DNA of 64,000 bases from positions 372,001 to 436,000 of the forward strand of contig DUSF01000035.1 of the NCBI GenBank assembly GCA_012842745.1, written 5' to 3'. Source of the DNA: Bacillus sp. (in: firmicutes). GTDB taxonomy: Bacteria; Bacillota; Bacilli; Bacillales; Bacillaceae_J. The position numbers and the translations under genes were made by a program. Each line of letters begins with the position of its first letter. Position 1 is the first letter of the stretch. Of the stretch, positions 1 to 7,832 are shown piece by piece. The notes under the pieces were generated by a model. That model made no database searches. It was not told the DNA's origin and saw only the letters and a list, made by a program, of their open reading frames with translations.

Positions 1-495
1 GGCGAAGATTCTGAAGATTTGATTTCAATCGGGACGATCGGCTTAATAAAAGCCATTGAAAGCTACTCATATAGCAAAGGAACAAAGCTGGCAACATACG
101 CTGCTCGTTGTATAGAAAACGAGATACTGATGCATCTCCGTGCTTTGAAAAAGACGAAAAAGGATGTTTCCTTGCACGATCCGATTGGTCAAGATAAGGA
201 AGGGAATGAAATTAGTCTTATAGATATTTTGAAATCCGAAAATGAGGATGTCGTCGACACAATTCAGTTATTGATGGAATTAGAGAAAATTAATGAATAT
301 ATTCATATATTAGATGAGCGGGAAAAGGAAGTCATCGTTGGCCGGTTTGGGTTGGATTTGCAGAAGGAAAAAACACAGCGGGAAATTGCGAAAGATTTAG
401 GAATTTCAAGAAGCTATGTCTCCCGAATTGAAAAGCGTGCACTTATGAAACTATTCCATGAATTTTATCGAAACGAACGGAAAAAAAGAAGCTAA
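1..495 (+). CDS. sigK: RNA polymerase sporulation sigma factor SigK, C-terminal part
   Basis: Sigma-K directs late mother-cell transcription during sporulation (coat and mother-cell lysis genes). The reading frame is open from base 1, so the gene is cut by the window edge and lacks its N-terminal part. Visible are the end of region 2 ([18 protein letters not shown]), region 3, and a region 4 helix-turn-helix ([20 protein letters not shown]) near the end. The sequence is very close to B. subtilis SigK as I remember it. In B. subtilis the gene is split by the skin element at a short AATGA sequence in the SENEDV codons; here the frame runs straight through that point (about 236-252), so no skin-like element interrupts this copy. 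Followed by a bidirectional terminator. Confidence 0.95.
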   Translation, partial: GEDSEDLISIGTIGLIKAIESYSYSKGTKLATYAARCIENEILMHLRALKKTKKDVSLHDPIGQDKEGNEISLIDILKSENEDVVDTIQLLMELEKINEYIHILDEREKEVIVGRFGLDLQKEKTQREIAKDLGISRSYVSRIEKRALMKLFHEFYRNERKKRS

Positions 496-519
496 AAAAG
501 GGGAGCAATCCCCTTTTTT
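494..519. terminator. Bidirectional terminator between sigK and pssA
   Basis: A-run, GGGG, short loop, CCCC, T-run: a compact hairpin directly after the sigK stop and just before the convergent pssA stop. It has a T-tract on either strand, so it can serve both genes. Confidence 0.8.
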
Positions 520-524
520 CTGCT

Positions 525-1064
525 TTACATTTTCTTTAATTTAAACGAACTGACCATTAGTAAAGCTAAGCCAATCGTAAAATACATAAAAACATAACTA
601 GGAAAAATAGATATTCCGAGTGTCGAAAATGTTAAGACAATACCCGCAACTGTGATTGGTAAACCTGTAAAATAACCATTGTTTTCGGTAATATTAAATT
701 TAGCTAAACGAATAGCGCCACATGCAATATAAATGAGAGTAAACAATATGCCAGCGGCCCCAAATTCATGAAGAACATGTAAGTACGTTAATAAAGCGGG
801 AGCAATACCAAAGGAAACAATATCACACATCGAATCAAGCTGCTTACCGAATTCGGATTCAATATGAAGCTTCCTAGCAACTAATCCATCAAACCGATCA
901 GAAAGGGAGGCAATAAAAATTAATAATAGTCCAAGTTGGAATTGACCTTGGACTATTGCAAGCAGTGAACATACACCAAAGCCCAAGTTCAATATGGTCA
1001 AAATGTTTGCTGCTTGTGACTTTATTTTTTTAATTGTATGATCAATATACTGTGCTAAAAACAT
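525..1064 (-). CDS. pssA: CDP-diacylglycerol--serine O-phosphatidyltransferase
   Basis: Makes phosphatidylserine from CDP-diacylglycerol and serine, the first committed step to phosphatidylethanolamine; integral membrane enzyme. The CDP-alcohol phosphatidyltransferase signature D-G-x2-A-R-x8-G-x3-D-x3-D is intact (DGLVARK...GKQLDSMCD), followed by several hydrophobic segments. About 179 aa, the usual size. I chose the ATG at 1064 rather than the one at 1091 because the best Shine-Dalgarno (AAAGGAG) lies between them. Divergent from psd, the next enzyme of the pathway, so the two probably share the 150-bp intergenic region for regulation. Confidence 0.9.
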   Translation of the reverse strand: MFLAQYIDHTIKKIKSQAANILTILNLGFGVCSLLAIVQGQFQLGLLLIFIASLSDRFDGLVARKLHIESEFGKQLDSMCDIVSFGIAPALLTYLHVLHEFGAAGILFTLIYIACGAIRLAKFNITENNGYFTGLPITVAGIVLTFSTLGISIFPSYVFMYFTIGLALLMVSSFKLKKM

Positions 1065-1215
1065 TCTGAAAACAACTCCTTTAAAAAACAATCCAGTTTC
1101 TTAACCATTTCAATATATATACGTTACAATAGGAAGGAAGATTCCATCAGCAGATTATTGTATCTAAGTTTAATTGGACAATGTACAATTTAAATGATTA
1201 GGAGGGGCGTTCGCA

Positions 1216-1995
1216 GTGCTTAAGTATTTTTATCGATTCTTAATAGATTTAACAAACAATCTTTATTTATCAAAGATTATTCGCACGTATACAACTTCGA
1301 AAATAAGCAGGCATGTAATTCCTTCTTTTGCAAAGACATTTAAAATAAATGAGCAAGAATATGGGAAAGATATAAAAGAATATGAGAGCCTCCATGATTT
1401 TTTTACGAGGGCGCTTAAAAACGATGCCAGACCGATTGATGATGACCCAAGCAGTGTGATTAGTCCTGTCGATGGTTATGTCGAAGATGTTGGGGAGATA
1501 TCCACTCAGAAGAATATTTATGTGAAAGGACAAGTATTCTCTATTAAAGAGATGTTTGGAAATAATCTAGCTTTTGCAAAGTATGATGGCGGTATTTATA
1601 TGATTATTTATTTAAGCCCAAAAGATTACCACCGCATTCATAGTCCGGTAGCTGGTAAGGTAATTTCGCAATGGGAATTAGGTGGAAAATCTTACCCTGT
1701 TAACAAATGGGGCTTGAAATATGGGAAGGCACCACTAGCAAAAAATTACCGAAAAATATCGGAAATAGAATGCGAAGGTAAAAGTGTTGCGCTTGCAAAA
1801 GTAGGAGCGTTGTTTATTAATAGCATTACGTTAACACATAAGAATGATTTGCTTACAAAAGGAGAAGAAATTGGTTATTTTTCTTTTGGCTCCACGGTTG
1901 TTCTCTTATTTGAAAAGGAAAGTATTAAAGCCAATGAGCATTTAAAAGGACAATTTGTTAAAATGGGACAAAAAATAGGGGTTTTCATTAAATAA
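1216..1995 (+). CDS. psd: Phosphatidylserine decarboxylase proenzyme
   Basis: Converts phosphatidylserine to phosphatidylethanolamine. The protein self-cleaves to create a pyruvoyl cofactor; the cleavage motif is FGST with the serine near residue 226, where most family members have LGST. Other family landmarks are SPVDG around residue 75 and the YHRIHSP stretch. 259 aa, normal for the Bacillus type. Starts with GTG, supported by the strong AGGAGGGG a few bases upstream. Next to and divergent from pssA, the preceding enzyme. Confidence 0.93.
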   Translation: MLKYFYRFLIDLTNNLYLSKIIRTYTTSKISRHVIPSFAKTFKINEQEYGKDIKEYESLHDFFTRALKNDARPIDDDPSSVISPVDGYVEDVGEISTQKNIYVKGQVFSIKEMFGNNLAFAKYDGGIYMIIYLSPKDYHRIHSPVAGKVISQWELGGKSYPVNKWGLKYGKAPLAKNYRKISEIECEGKSVALAKVGALFINSITLTHKNDLLTKGEEIGYFSFGSTVVLLFEKESIKANEHLKGQFVKMGQKIGVFIK

Positions 1996-2053
1996 TAAAA
2001 AATAAATATGGTAGAATATCTTTTGACTAAATGTAATAGAGGAGGGTAATGGC

Positions 2054-2518
2054 GTGAAAAATGTACTTATTAATAAAATAGTTGAATTTGTTGTAACTGA
2101 AAATCAGTTAAGAAGCTTTTGGAAAAGGCTGGGGGAAGATTTTGAATTCGAAACGTTGAGTCCTGAACAGCTAATGAAACTGGCTAAAAGAGAAATTGAC
2201 GAAGCGTCTCTTTCAGAGCTGGATTCGCATTTAATTGACCGTGGCTGGAGAACGAGGGATGAGATTGAAGGGAAAATGATTGCCGAGGATAATTCGGACC
2301 CACGCTATCATATCGAGGTAATCGATACAACAAAAGTAGGAACACCTTCCAAGATTTTAATTGATCGAATGATGCAGTTAAAATGCAAGGACTGTCATTT
2401 TGATGTATTTATTCAAGATTTGGATATAGACCCATCCACCCTTAAATGTCCTAAAGATGGAGGGAAATTAGACGTAATTGGAAATAATGTTAAAAAGATA
2501 AATAAAGATAATAAGTAA
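2054..2518 (+). CDS. Unknown protein with C-terminal zinc-ribbon-like motif
   Basis: I do not recognise this 154-aa protein. It is soluble and charged. The N-terminal two thirds look helical with many Glu/Lys; the last third has LKCKDCHF near residue 115 and LKCPKDGG near residue 137, that is C-x2-C plus one further Cys, so at most a degenerate zinc ribbon. GTG start preceded by GGAGGG. It lies 12 bp ahead of the transporter gene and is probably co-transcribed with it, and may also be read from psd upstream. No function is proposed. Confidence 0.75.
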   Translation: MKNVLINKIVEFVVTENQLRSFWKRLGEDFEFETLSPEQLMKLAKREIDEASLSELDSHLIDRGWRTRDEIEGKMIAEDNSDPRYHIEVIDTTKVGTPSKILIDRMMQLKCKDCHFDVFIQDLDIDPSTLKCPKDGGKLDVIGNNVKKINKDNK

Positions 2519-2530
2519 GGGGCTGGAAAA

Positions 2531-3868
2531 GTGGAGCATTCAGTTGCACAAGAGGTTTCAAATTTTCAAATTTATTTAGCAGTTATTATTTTTCTTGTTA
2601 CATATGCATTTATTATTTCAGAAAAGATAAATAGAGCTGTTGTTGCATTACTAGGAGCCTTTTTAATGGTTGCCTTTAAAATAGTAGATTTAGAAGTAGC
2701 GTTTACACATCATATCGAATGGGGCACAATTACATTATTAATCGGAATGATGATTCTAGTTGGAATTACAAGTACGACAGGGGTATTTCAATATGCTGCC
2801 TTAAAATCGGCGAAATTTGCCAAAGGTGATCCAATCAAAATATTAATTATTTTATCATTATTAACAGCGGTAGCCTCTGCCTTTTTGGATAATGTAACAA
2901 CCGTTCTTTTAATTGTCCCTGTTACATTTTCAATTACACGGTTGTTAGGTGTGCCTCCTGTTCCTTTTTTAATTTCTGAAGTGTTATTTTCAAATATTGG
3001 CGGAACAGCAACATTGATCGGGGACCCGCCAAATATTATGATTGGCAACGCAGTGAAACATTTAACGTTTAATCAGTTTCTACTTAACTTAACCCCGATA
3101 GTCGTTGTAATCATATTTGTTACTTTAGTGCTAATCTATTTTATATACCGAAAACAATTAAAGGTAGAAGAGTCACAAAAACAAAAGTTAATGAGCTTGA
3201 ATGAAGATGAGTATATAAAGAACCCTGTGTTGATGAAAAAATCGTTATTTGTTCTTGGACTGACAATTTTAGGGTTCGCCTTTCATTCTGTCCTTCACAT
3301 GGAAGCGGCAGTTGTAGCCATTGGTGGGGCAACTCTATTAATGTTAATTGGTGTGAAAGAGCATGATTTAGAAGAGGTGTTCCATAGTGTTGAATGGGTT
3401 ACAATCTTCTTCTTTGCTGGTCTTTTTACATTAGTAGGTGGTCTAGTAGACGTTGGAATTATTAAAAGCTTAGCAGAACAAGCCTTGGATTTAACAGGCG
3501 GTCATATTCCAACAGCAGCGATTTTAGTTTTGTGGGTGTCAGGTATCGCGTCGGCAACGATTGATAATATCCCATTTGTGGCGACAATGATTCCGTTAAT
3601 TCAAGATATGGCTGTTGGCATGGGGTTACCAGTAGACGCGCCAGAAATAGATGCATTATGGTGGTCATTATCCCTTGGTGCTTGTTTAGGGGGAAATGGT
3701 ACATTAATTGGCGCCTCTGCCAATGTTATTGTGGCTGGGATGGCAGCACGAGAAGGAAATGGTTTCAGTTATTTAGATTTCTTAAAAATCGGTGCACCTT
3801 TAACTTTAATTGCCTTGGCAATGGCCCATGTGTACATTTACTTTAGATATTTAACAGTATTTTTGTAA
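2531..3868 (+). CDS. ArsB/NhaD-type ion transporter (SLC13-like permease)
   Basis: 445-aa integral membrane protein with about 11 hydrophobic segments. It belongs to the ion-transporter superfamily that includes NhaD sodium/proton antiporters and ArsB: the two repeated halves each contain the conserved asparagine-containing loops, SAFLDNVTTVLL near residue 120 and SATIDNIPFVATM near 340, and the hairpin signature IGDPPNIMIG near 165 with its counterpart NGTLIGASANVI near 395. Transported ion cannot be read from sequence; Na+/H+ exchange is a reasonable guess. GTG start with an upstream GGGG purine-rich site. Ends in a strong terminator. Confidence 0.85.
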   Translation: MEHSVAQEVSNFQIYLAVIIFLVTYAFIISEKINRAVVALLGAFLMVAFKIVDLEVAFTHHIEWGTITLLIGMMILVGITSTTGVFQYAALKSAKFAKGDPIKILIILSLLTAVASAFLDNVTTVLLIVPVTFSITRLLGVPPVPFLISEVLFSNIGGTATLIGDPPNIMIGNAVKHLTFNQFLLNLTPIVVVIIFVTLVLIYFIYRKQLKVEESQKQKLMSLNEDEYIKNPVLMKKSLFVLGLTILGFAFHSVLHMEAAVVAIGGATLLMLIGVKEHDLEEVFHSVEWVTIFFFAGLFTLVGGLVDVGIIKSLAEQALDLTGGHIPTAAILVLWVSGIASATIDNIPFVATMIPLIQDMAVGMGLPVDAPEIDALWWSLSLGACLGGNGTLIGASANVIVAGMAAREGNGFSYLDFLKIGAPLTLIALAMAHVYIYFRYLTVFL

Positions 3869-3871
3869 AAA

Positions 3872-3904
3872 AAACATCCTGTCCATTTTTGGGACAGGAT
3901 GTTT
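3872..3904 (+). terminator. Rho-independent terminator after the transporter gene
   Basis: A perfect 13-bp stem (AAACATCCTGTCC with its complement GGGACAGGATGTTT) around a 6-base loop, starting at the stop codon. It also sits just beyond the 3' end of the convergent sda gene, so it may serve both. Confidence 0.85.
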
Positions 3905-3907
3905 CAA

Positions 3908-4048
3908 TTAGGATGTTTTTTTAATCTTGATGTTTAATGAACGGCGTTCAATTTCTTTTTCGATAAGATGAATAAAATCTGGACTTAAGTTCAGTTCAAT
4001 GGCCTTGTAGAATGACTCCAATAATAAATCATCTGATAATGTTCTCAT
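3908..4048 (-). CDS. sda: Sda, checkpoint inhibitor of sporulation histidine kinases
   Basis: 46-aa protein beginning [19 protein letters not shown] and ending [14 protein letters not shown]. It matches B. subtilis Sda (start MRKLSDELLIES, core IELIENEIKRRSL) in length and pattern: two amphipathic helices forming the hairpin that binds the dimerisation domain of KinA and blocks phosphorelay entry when replication is perturbed. In B. subtilis sda also lies next to yqeG and is activated by DnaA; here DnaA-box-like sites lie upstream (4198-4297). The start is unusual: there is no Shine-Dalgarno right before the ATG; the only one is about 29 bases upstream, beyond a hairpin and a tiny uORF. Confidence 0.93.
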   Translation of the reverse strand: MRTLSDDLLLESFYKAIELNLSPDFIHLIEKEIERRSLNIKIKKTS

Positions 4049-4053
4049 TTTTC

Positions 4054-4074
4054 TTAGCCAGGGGTGCTGGCCAT
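4054..4074 (-). promoter_or_regulatory. Leader uORF and hairpin ahead of sda
   Basis: The strong Shine-Dalgarno AGGAGGTG (4076-4083 on the minus strand) precedes a 6-codon ORF (MASTPG) whose stop ends 5 bases before the sda ATG. The arms 4056-4061 and 4067-4072 form a 6-bp hairpin in the same stretch, which would bring the Shine-Dalgarno close to the sda start. An in-frame GTG at 4078 overlaps the Shine-Dalgarno and is unlikely to be the start. Confidence 0.5.
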
Positions 4075-4197
4075 TCACCTCCTACAAATTAAACATTTTT
4101 TCTTTTTGTCATTTTTTCTTTTTTAGAAGCATATAATTAATATTTTCTCCCTGTGTCTATACATTACCATGTTTTCTTTTTTAGAACAATCGTTCTT

Positions 4198-4297
4198 ATA
4201 TCCACAGATAAAAGTGGATAACTTGTGGGTATTGTGTTTATAATGTAAATAATTCCAGTTATATCAACCTTTAATAATGTGTATAAAGTTATCCACA
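4198..4297. promoter_or_regulatory. DnaA-box cluster between sda and yqeG
   Basis: Five 9-mers close to the DnaA box TTATNCACA occur within 100 bp: exact matches at 4289-4297 (TTATCCACA, plus strand) and 4278-4286 (TTATACACA, minus strand); one-mismatch copies at 4198-4206 (ATATCCACA) and 4213-4221 (TTATCCACT on the minus strand); and a weaker one at 4224-4232. In B. subtilis DnaA binds in front of sda and yqeG and activates sda. The remaining bases of the 4049-4425 gap are AT-rich with no gene that I can support. Confidence 0.8.
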
Positions 4298-4425
4298 TAT
4301 GGGAAATTTATAAAATTTTGTCGAAAAATTTTTTTATTTTAAATAAAGTTTTGAAACGTTGTCGAACTTTGGCTATTATTAGAAAAGGAAATAGGAAGCA
4401 TATAACTATAGTTGAGGTGTTTATT

Positions 4426-4941
4426 TTGCTAGACTTGTTTTTACCAAATGAGCATGTAAAGAGTATTTTTGATATAGAACCAATTGCATTACATGAAAAA
4501 GGCATTAAAGGCATTATTACTGATCTGGACAATACGCTTGTGGAGTGGGATCGTCCAGAAGCCACTCCGAAACTAATCGAGTGGTTTCAAAAAATGAAAG
4601 ACAGTGGGATTGTCATTACGATTGTTTCTAATAATAATCAAGAAAGAGTAAAGCTGTTTTCAAAGCCATTAGGTATTCAGTATATATATGAAGCTAGAAA
4701 GCCGATGGGCCGGGCATTTCGCAAGGCTGTGAAAGATATGAATCTAAAAAAAGAAGAAGTTGTTGTCATTGGTGACCAACTGTTGACAGATGTATTAGGA
4801 GGGAACCGCTCAGGGCTGCATACGATATTAGTCGTCCCCGTTGCACAGTCAGATGGCTTCTTTACGAGGATTAATCGAAGGATTGAGCGTTCGATTTTAA
4901 ACATTATGAAACGAAAAGGTATGGTTTATTGGGAGGAATAG
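4426..4941 (+). CDS. yqeG: YqeG, HAD-superfamily phosphatase (subfamily IIIA)
   Basis: 171-aa HAD-type hydrolase. Motif I is DLDNTLVEW (nucleophile Asp in the GIITDLDNT segment near residue 33), motif II the VSNNN segment, and motif III/IV VIGDQLLTDVLGGN near residue 117. Related to PGP phosphatases, but the substrate in Bacillus is uncertain. The frame extends upstream to 4279, but that region holds the DnaA boxes and encodes non-conserved residues; I use the TTG at 4426, which follows GAGGTG and aligns with the B. subtilis N-terminus. First gene of a long operon; the next gene starts 2 bp after its stop. Confidence 0.9.
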   Translation: MLDLFLPNEHVKSIFDIEPIALHEKGIKGIITDLDNTLVEWDRPEATPKLIEWFQKMKDSGIVITIVSNNNQERVKLFSKPLGIQYIYEARKPMGRAFRKAVKDMNLKKEEVVVIGDQLLTDVLGGNRSGLHTILVVPVAQSDGFFTRINRRIERSILNIMKRKGMVYWEE

Positions 4942-4943
4942 GA

Positions 4944-6050
4944 TTGGGAAATCAAGAGTTACATTGTCAAGGCTGCGGTGTTAAGGTTCAAACAGAAAAC
5001 AAAGCGGAAATAGGCTATGCCCCCCCTTCCGCATTAGAGCGTGAAGTATTAATTTGTCAGCGCTGTTTTAGATTAAAGCATTATAATGAAATTCAAGATG
5101 TTTCATTAACAGATGATGATTTTTTAAAAATTTTGAATGGCATTGGCAATTCAGACGCATTAGTTGTTAAACTTGTTGATATTTTTGATTTCAATGGCAG
5201 TTGGCTGCCAGGCTTACATCGTTTTGTCGGCAATAATAATGTGTTGTTAGTAGGGAACAAAGTTGATTTATTACCTAAGTCAGTGAAAACATCAAAGCTG
5301 ATTCATTGGATGAAGTATTCGGCGAAACAACTTGGATTAAAACCAGCGGATGTTTATTTAATTAGTGCAGCAAAAGGCATCGGGGTTAAGGAGCTTGCGG
5401 CTGCGATTGATGTTCACCGCGAAGGTAAAGATGTATATGTTGTCGGCTGTACAAATGTCGGAAAATCCACCTTTATTAATAAAATTATTAAAGAATTTAG
5501 TGGGGTCGAGGATGTGATTACAACATCACAATTTCCAGGAACAACATTGGATTTGATTGATATTCCATTGGATGACGGCAAATTTTTATTTGATACACCA
5601 GGTATTATTAATCATCATCAAATGGCCCATTTTGTTAACGAAAAAGGATTAAAAATTATTTCGCCACGAAAAGAAATTAAACCGCGGGTTTTCCAATTAA
5701 ATGAAGAACAAACATTGTTTATAGGCGGCTTGGCAAGGTTTGACTATATTTCTGGTGGGAGAAAGTCGTTTACTTGCTATGTTTCAAATGAGCTGAATAT
5801 TCATCGTACAAAATTGGAAAAAGCTGATGAGCTTTATAAAAATCATTTAGGTGAATTGCTCTATCCGCCATACGCTGAGGAAGCGAATGAACTGCCGCCA
5901 TTAGTGAAACAGGAATTTATGATTCGCGAGGCGAAGACTGATGTTGTTTTTCATGGTTTAGGTTGGATTACATGCAATGAAGCGGGAGTGAAGGTGGTCG
6001 CTCACGTTCCGAAGGGTGTTGGTGTAACGATTAGACCATCGCTTATTTAA
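4944..6050 (+). CDS. yqeH: YqeH, circularly permuted GTPase for 30S ribosome assembly
   Basis: 368-aa GTPase needed for 30S subunit biogenesis. An N-terminal treble-clef zinc finger (CQGCG and CQRC, about 30 residues apart) precedes a G domain in permuted order: G4 NKVD, G5 SAAKG, then G1 GCTNVGKST and G3 DTPG. A C-terminal RNA-binding domain follows. I chose the TTG at 4944, 7 bases after GGGAGGAA and 2 bases after the yqeG stop, over the ATG at 4929 that lies inside yqeG and lacks a ribosome binding site. Tight coupling to yqeG implies co-translation. Confidence 0.93.
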   Translation: MGNQELHCQGCGVKVQTENKAEIGYAPPSALEREVLICQRCFRLKHYNEIQDVSLTDDDFLKILNGIGNSDALVVKLVDIFDFNGSWLPGLHRFVGNNNVLLVGNKVDLLPKSVKTSKLIHWMKYSAKQLGLKPADVYLISAAKGIGVKELAAAIDVHREGKDVYVVGCTNVGKSTFINKIIKEFSGVEDVITTSQFPGTTLDLIDIPLDDGKFLFDTPGIINHHQMAHFVNEKGLKIISPRKEIKPRVFQLNEEQTLFIGGLARFDYISGGRKSFTCYVSNELNIHRTKLEKADELYKNHLGELLYPPYAEEANELPPLVKQEFMIREAKTDVVFHGLGWITCNEAGVKVVAHVPKGVGVTIRPSLI

Positions 6051-6075
6051 GCTTAGAAAGAAATGGGGGAAAGAG

Positions 6076-6912
6076 ATGGGGAAATTATTTGGATTACTTG
6101 GCCACCCTGTCGGCCACTCTATGTCACCGCTTATGCATAATGCCCAATTTGCTGAACTTGGACTTGATTGTTATTATCAGGCCTTTGATGTTCTACCAAA
6201 TGATTTAGAAGACGCCGTTAAAGGGATACGGTCACTCGGAATAGCAGGCTTTAATGTGACAATTCCACATAAAGTTGAAGTGATGAAGTATCTAGATGAA
6301 ATTGACGAGGAAGCCGCACAAATTGGTGCTGTCAATACTGTTGTAGCAAAGGGTGGAAAACTAGTCGGCTATAATACAGATGGTAAGGGTTTCGCTGTAT
6401 CACTTGAACAAATTGCTGGTGCAGATTTTTTACATAAAAAAATACTAATCATCGGGGCAGGTGGAGCTGCAAGAGGTATTTATGTTACACTAGCACGGAT
6501 GGGAGCGGGGGCCATTGATATTGCCAATCGAACAACAGAAAAGGCTGAGCGACTAATCAATGCAAACCCTTATTCAATTGCTTCTAATCCCCTTTCGCTC
6601 ACTGAAGCTGAGGAAAGATTAGCAACGTATGATATCATCATCAACACAACTTCAGTTGGGATGAGCCCGCGCGTTGATGAGGTCCCATTACAATTAACAA
6701 ATATGAAGCATGGAACAATTTTGAGTGATATTATTTATAATCCACTTGAAACAAAGTGGCTGAAAATAGGAAAAAGTTTAGGGGCAATTACGCAAAATGG
6801 GGTTGGCATGTTTGTCGGTCAAGGGGCTTTAGCATTTGAACTGTGGACAAAGCAAAAACCAAATTTTAATAAAATGGAACAAATAGTCATGAGGCGACTG
6901 GGAGGAATTTAA
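6076..6912 (+). CDS. aroE: Shikimate dehydrogenase
   Basis: NADPH-dependent reduction of 3-dehydroshikimate to shikimate in aromatic amino acid synthesis. 278 aa, the family length. N-terminal substrate-binding domain with GHSMSPLMHN near residue 14 and the NVTIPHK lysine segment; Rossmann fold beginning GAGGAARG near residue 128; NTTSVGM in the second half. In the yqeG-yqeM operon, 25 bp after yqeH. Confidence 0.95.
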   Translation: MGKLFGLLGHPVGHSMSPLMHNAQFAELGLDCYYQAFDVLPNDLEDAVKGIRSLGIAGFNVTIPHKVEVMKYLDEIDEEAAQIGAVNTVVAKGGKLVGYNTDGKGFAVSLEQIAGADFLHKKILIIGAGGAARGIYVTLARMGAGAIDIANRTTEKAERLINANPYSIASNPLSLTEAEERLATYDIIINTTSVGMSPRVDEVPLQLTNMKHGTILSDIIYNPLETKWLKIGKSLGAITQNGVGMFVGQGALAFELWTKQKPNFNKMEQIVMRRLGGI

Positions 6913-6916
6913 AAAG

Positions 6917-7207
6917 ATGTTAACAGGAAAACAGAAGCGGTTTTTACGTTCGAAAGCCCACCATTTAAATCCAATTTTTCAAGTTGGCAAAAGCGGAGTC
7001 AATGAAAATATGGTGAAACAAATTGGAGAAGCGTTGGAGGCCCGTGAATTAATAAAAGTTAGCGTTTTGCAAAACTGTGAATTTGACCGCGGTGAAGTAG
7101 CTGAAAGCTTAGTTGACGGCACAAAGGCAGAACTTGTGCAAATTATCGGAAATATAATTGTCCTTTATAAAGAGTCGGTTGAAAATAAACAAATTAGTCT
7201 CCCTTAA
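6917..7207 (+). CDS. yqeI: YhbY-type RNA-binding protein (CRS1-YhbY domain)
   Basis: 96 aa, entirely one CRS1/YhbY domain: it opens with LTGKQKRFLRSKAHHLNPIF, carries QVGKSGVNENM (the GxxG-like loop of the fold) and a basic N-terminus. Homologues associate with pre-50S ribosomal particles. Starts 4 bp after aroE, with GGAGG at the aroE end as ribosome binding site. Confidence 0.92.
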   Translation: MLTGKQKRFLRSKAHHLNPIFQVGKSGVNENMVKQIGEALEARELIKVSVLQNCEFDRGEVAESLVDGTKAELVQIIGNIIVLYKESVENKQISLP

Positions 7208-7229
7208 TATGTAAGAAAGGATTGGTGTT

Positions 7230-7832
7230 ATGAAGAAGGTGGGGATTTTAGGTGGTACATTTGACCCTCCCCATAATGGACATTTAATTATTGCACAGGA
7301 GGTATTCACTTCATTAAAATTACATGAAGTGTGGTTTATGCCAACGAATATACCCCCACATAAGAGAGAGGCTAAGTCAAAGGGTGAAGATCGCATCGAA
7401 ATGATAAAGCGGGCAATTATCGATAATGACTGTTTCAAGCTGCAGCCAATCGAATTTGAACGGTCTGGTCAATCGTATACATATGATACGATTACAATTT
7501 TAAAGGAAAAGTACCCTGATATTGAATTTTACTTTATTATTGGCGCAGATATGGTAGAATATTTGCCAAACTGGTACCGTATTGACGATTTGATACATGA
7601 AGTTCGCTTTGTTGCTGTCAACAGGCCAAAGTATGAACTTATGCCAAAGTTTGAGGTCATTAAGGTTGAGGTTCCCCAGTTTGATATGTCATCTTCCGAA
7701 TTACGCCATCGTTTCAGCACGAAGCAAAATACAAGATATTTTTTGCCAGAAAGTGTTAGACAATATATAGAGGAGAAAAATCTTTATGGACCCTACGAAA
7801 GCATTGATGCTTGTAAAAGAACAGATGACTGA
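7230..7832 (+). CDS. nadD: Nicotinate-nucleotide adenylyltransferase
   Basis: Adenylates nicotinate mononucleotide to deamido-NAD, the penultimate step of NAD synthesis. The nucleotidyltransferase signature GGTFDPPHNGH is at residues 8-18 and the second signature SSSELRHR near residue 154. 200 aa, about 11 longer than the B. subtilis protein: the C-terminal tail reads on into the start of yqeK, overlapping it by 47 bp in another frame. Confidence 0.95.
   Translation: MKKVGILGGTFDPPHNGHLIIAQEVFTSLKLHEVWFMPTNIPPHKREAKSKGEDRIEMIKRAIIDNDCFKLQPIEFERSGQSYTYDTITILKEKYPDIEFYFIIGADMVEYLPNWYRIDDLIHEVRFVAVNRPKYELMPKFEVIKVEVPQFDMSSSELRHRFSTKQNTRYFLPESVRQYIEEKNLYGPYESIDACKRTDD

Noticed and set aside
4279-4425. 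N-terminal extension of yqeG from 4279
   Set aside because: The extension covers DnaA boxes, is AT-rich and not conserved; a TTG with good ribosome binding site at 4426 matches the family start.
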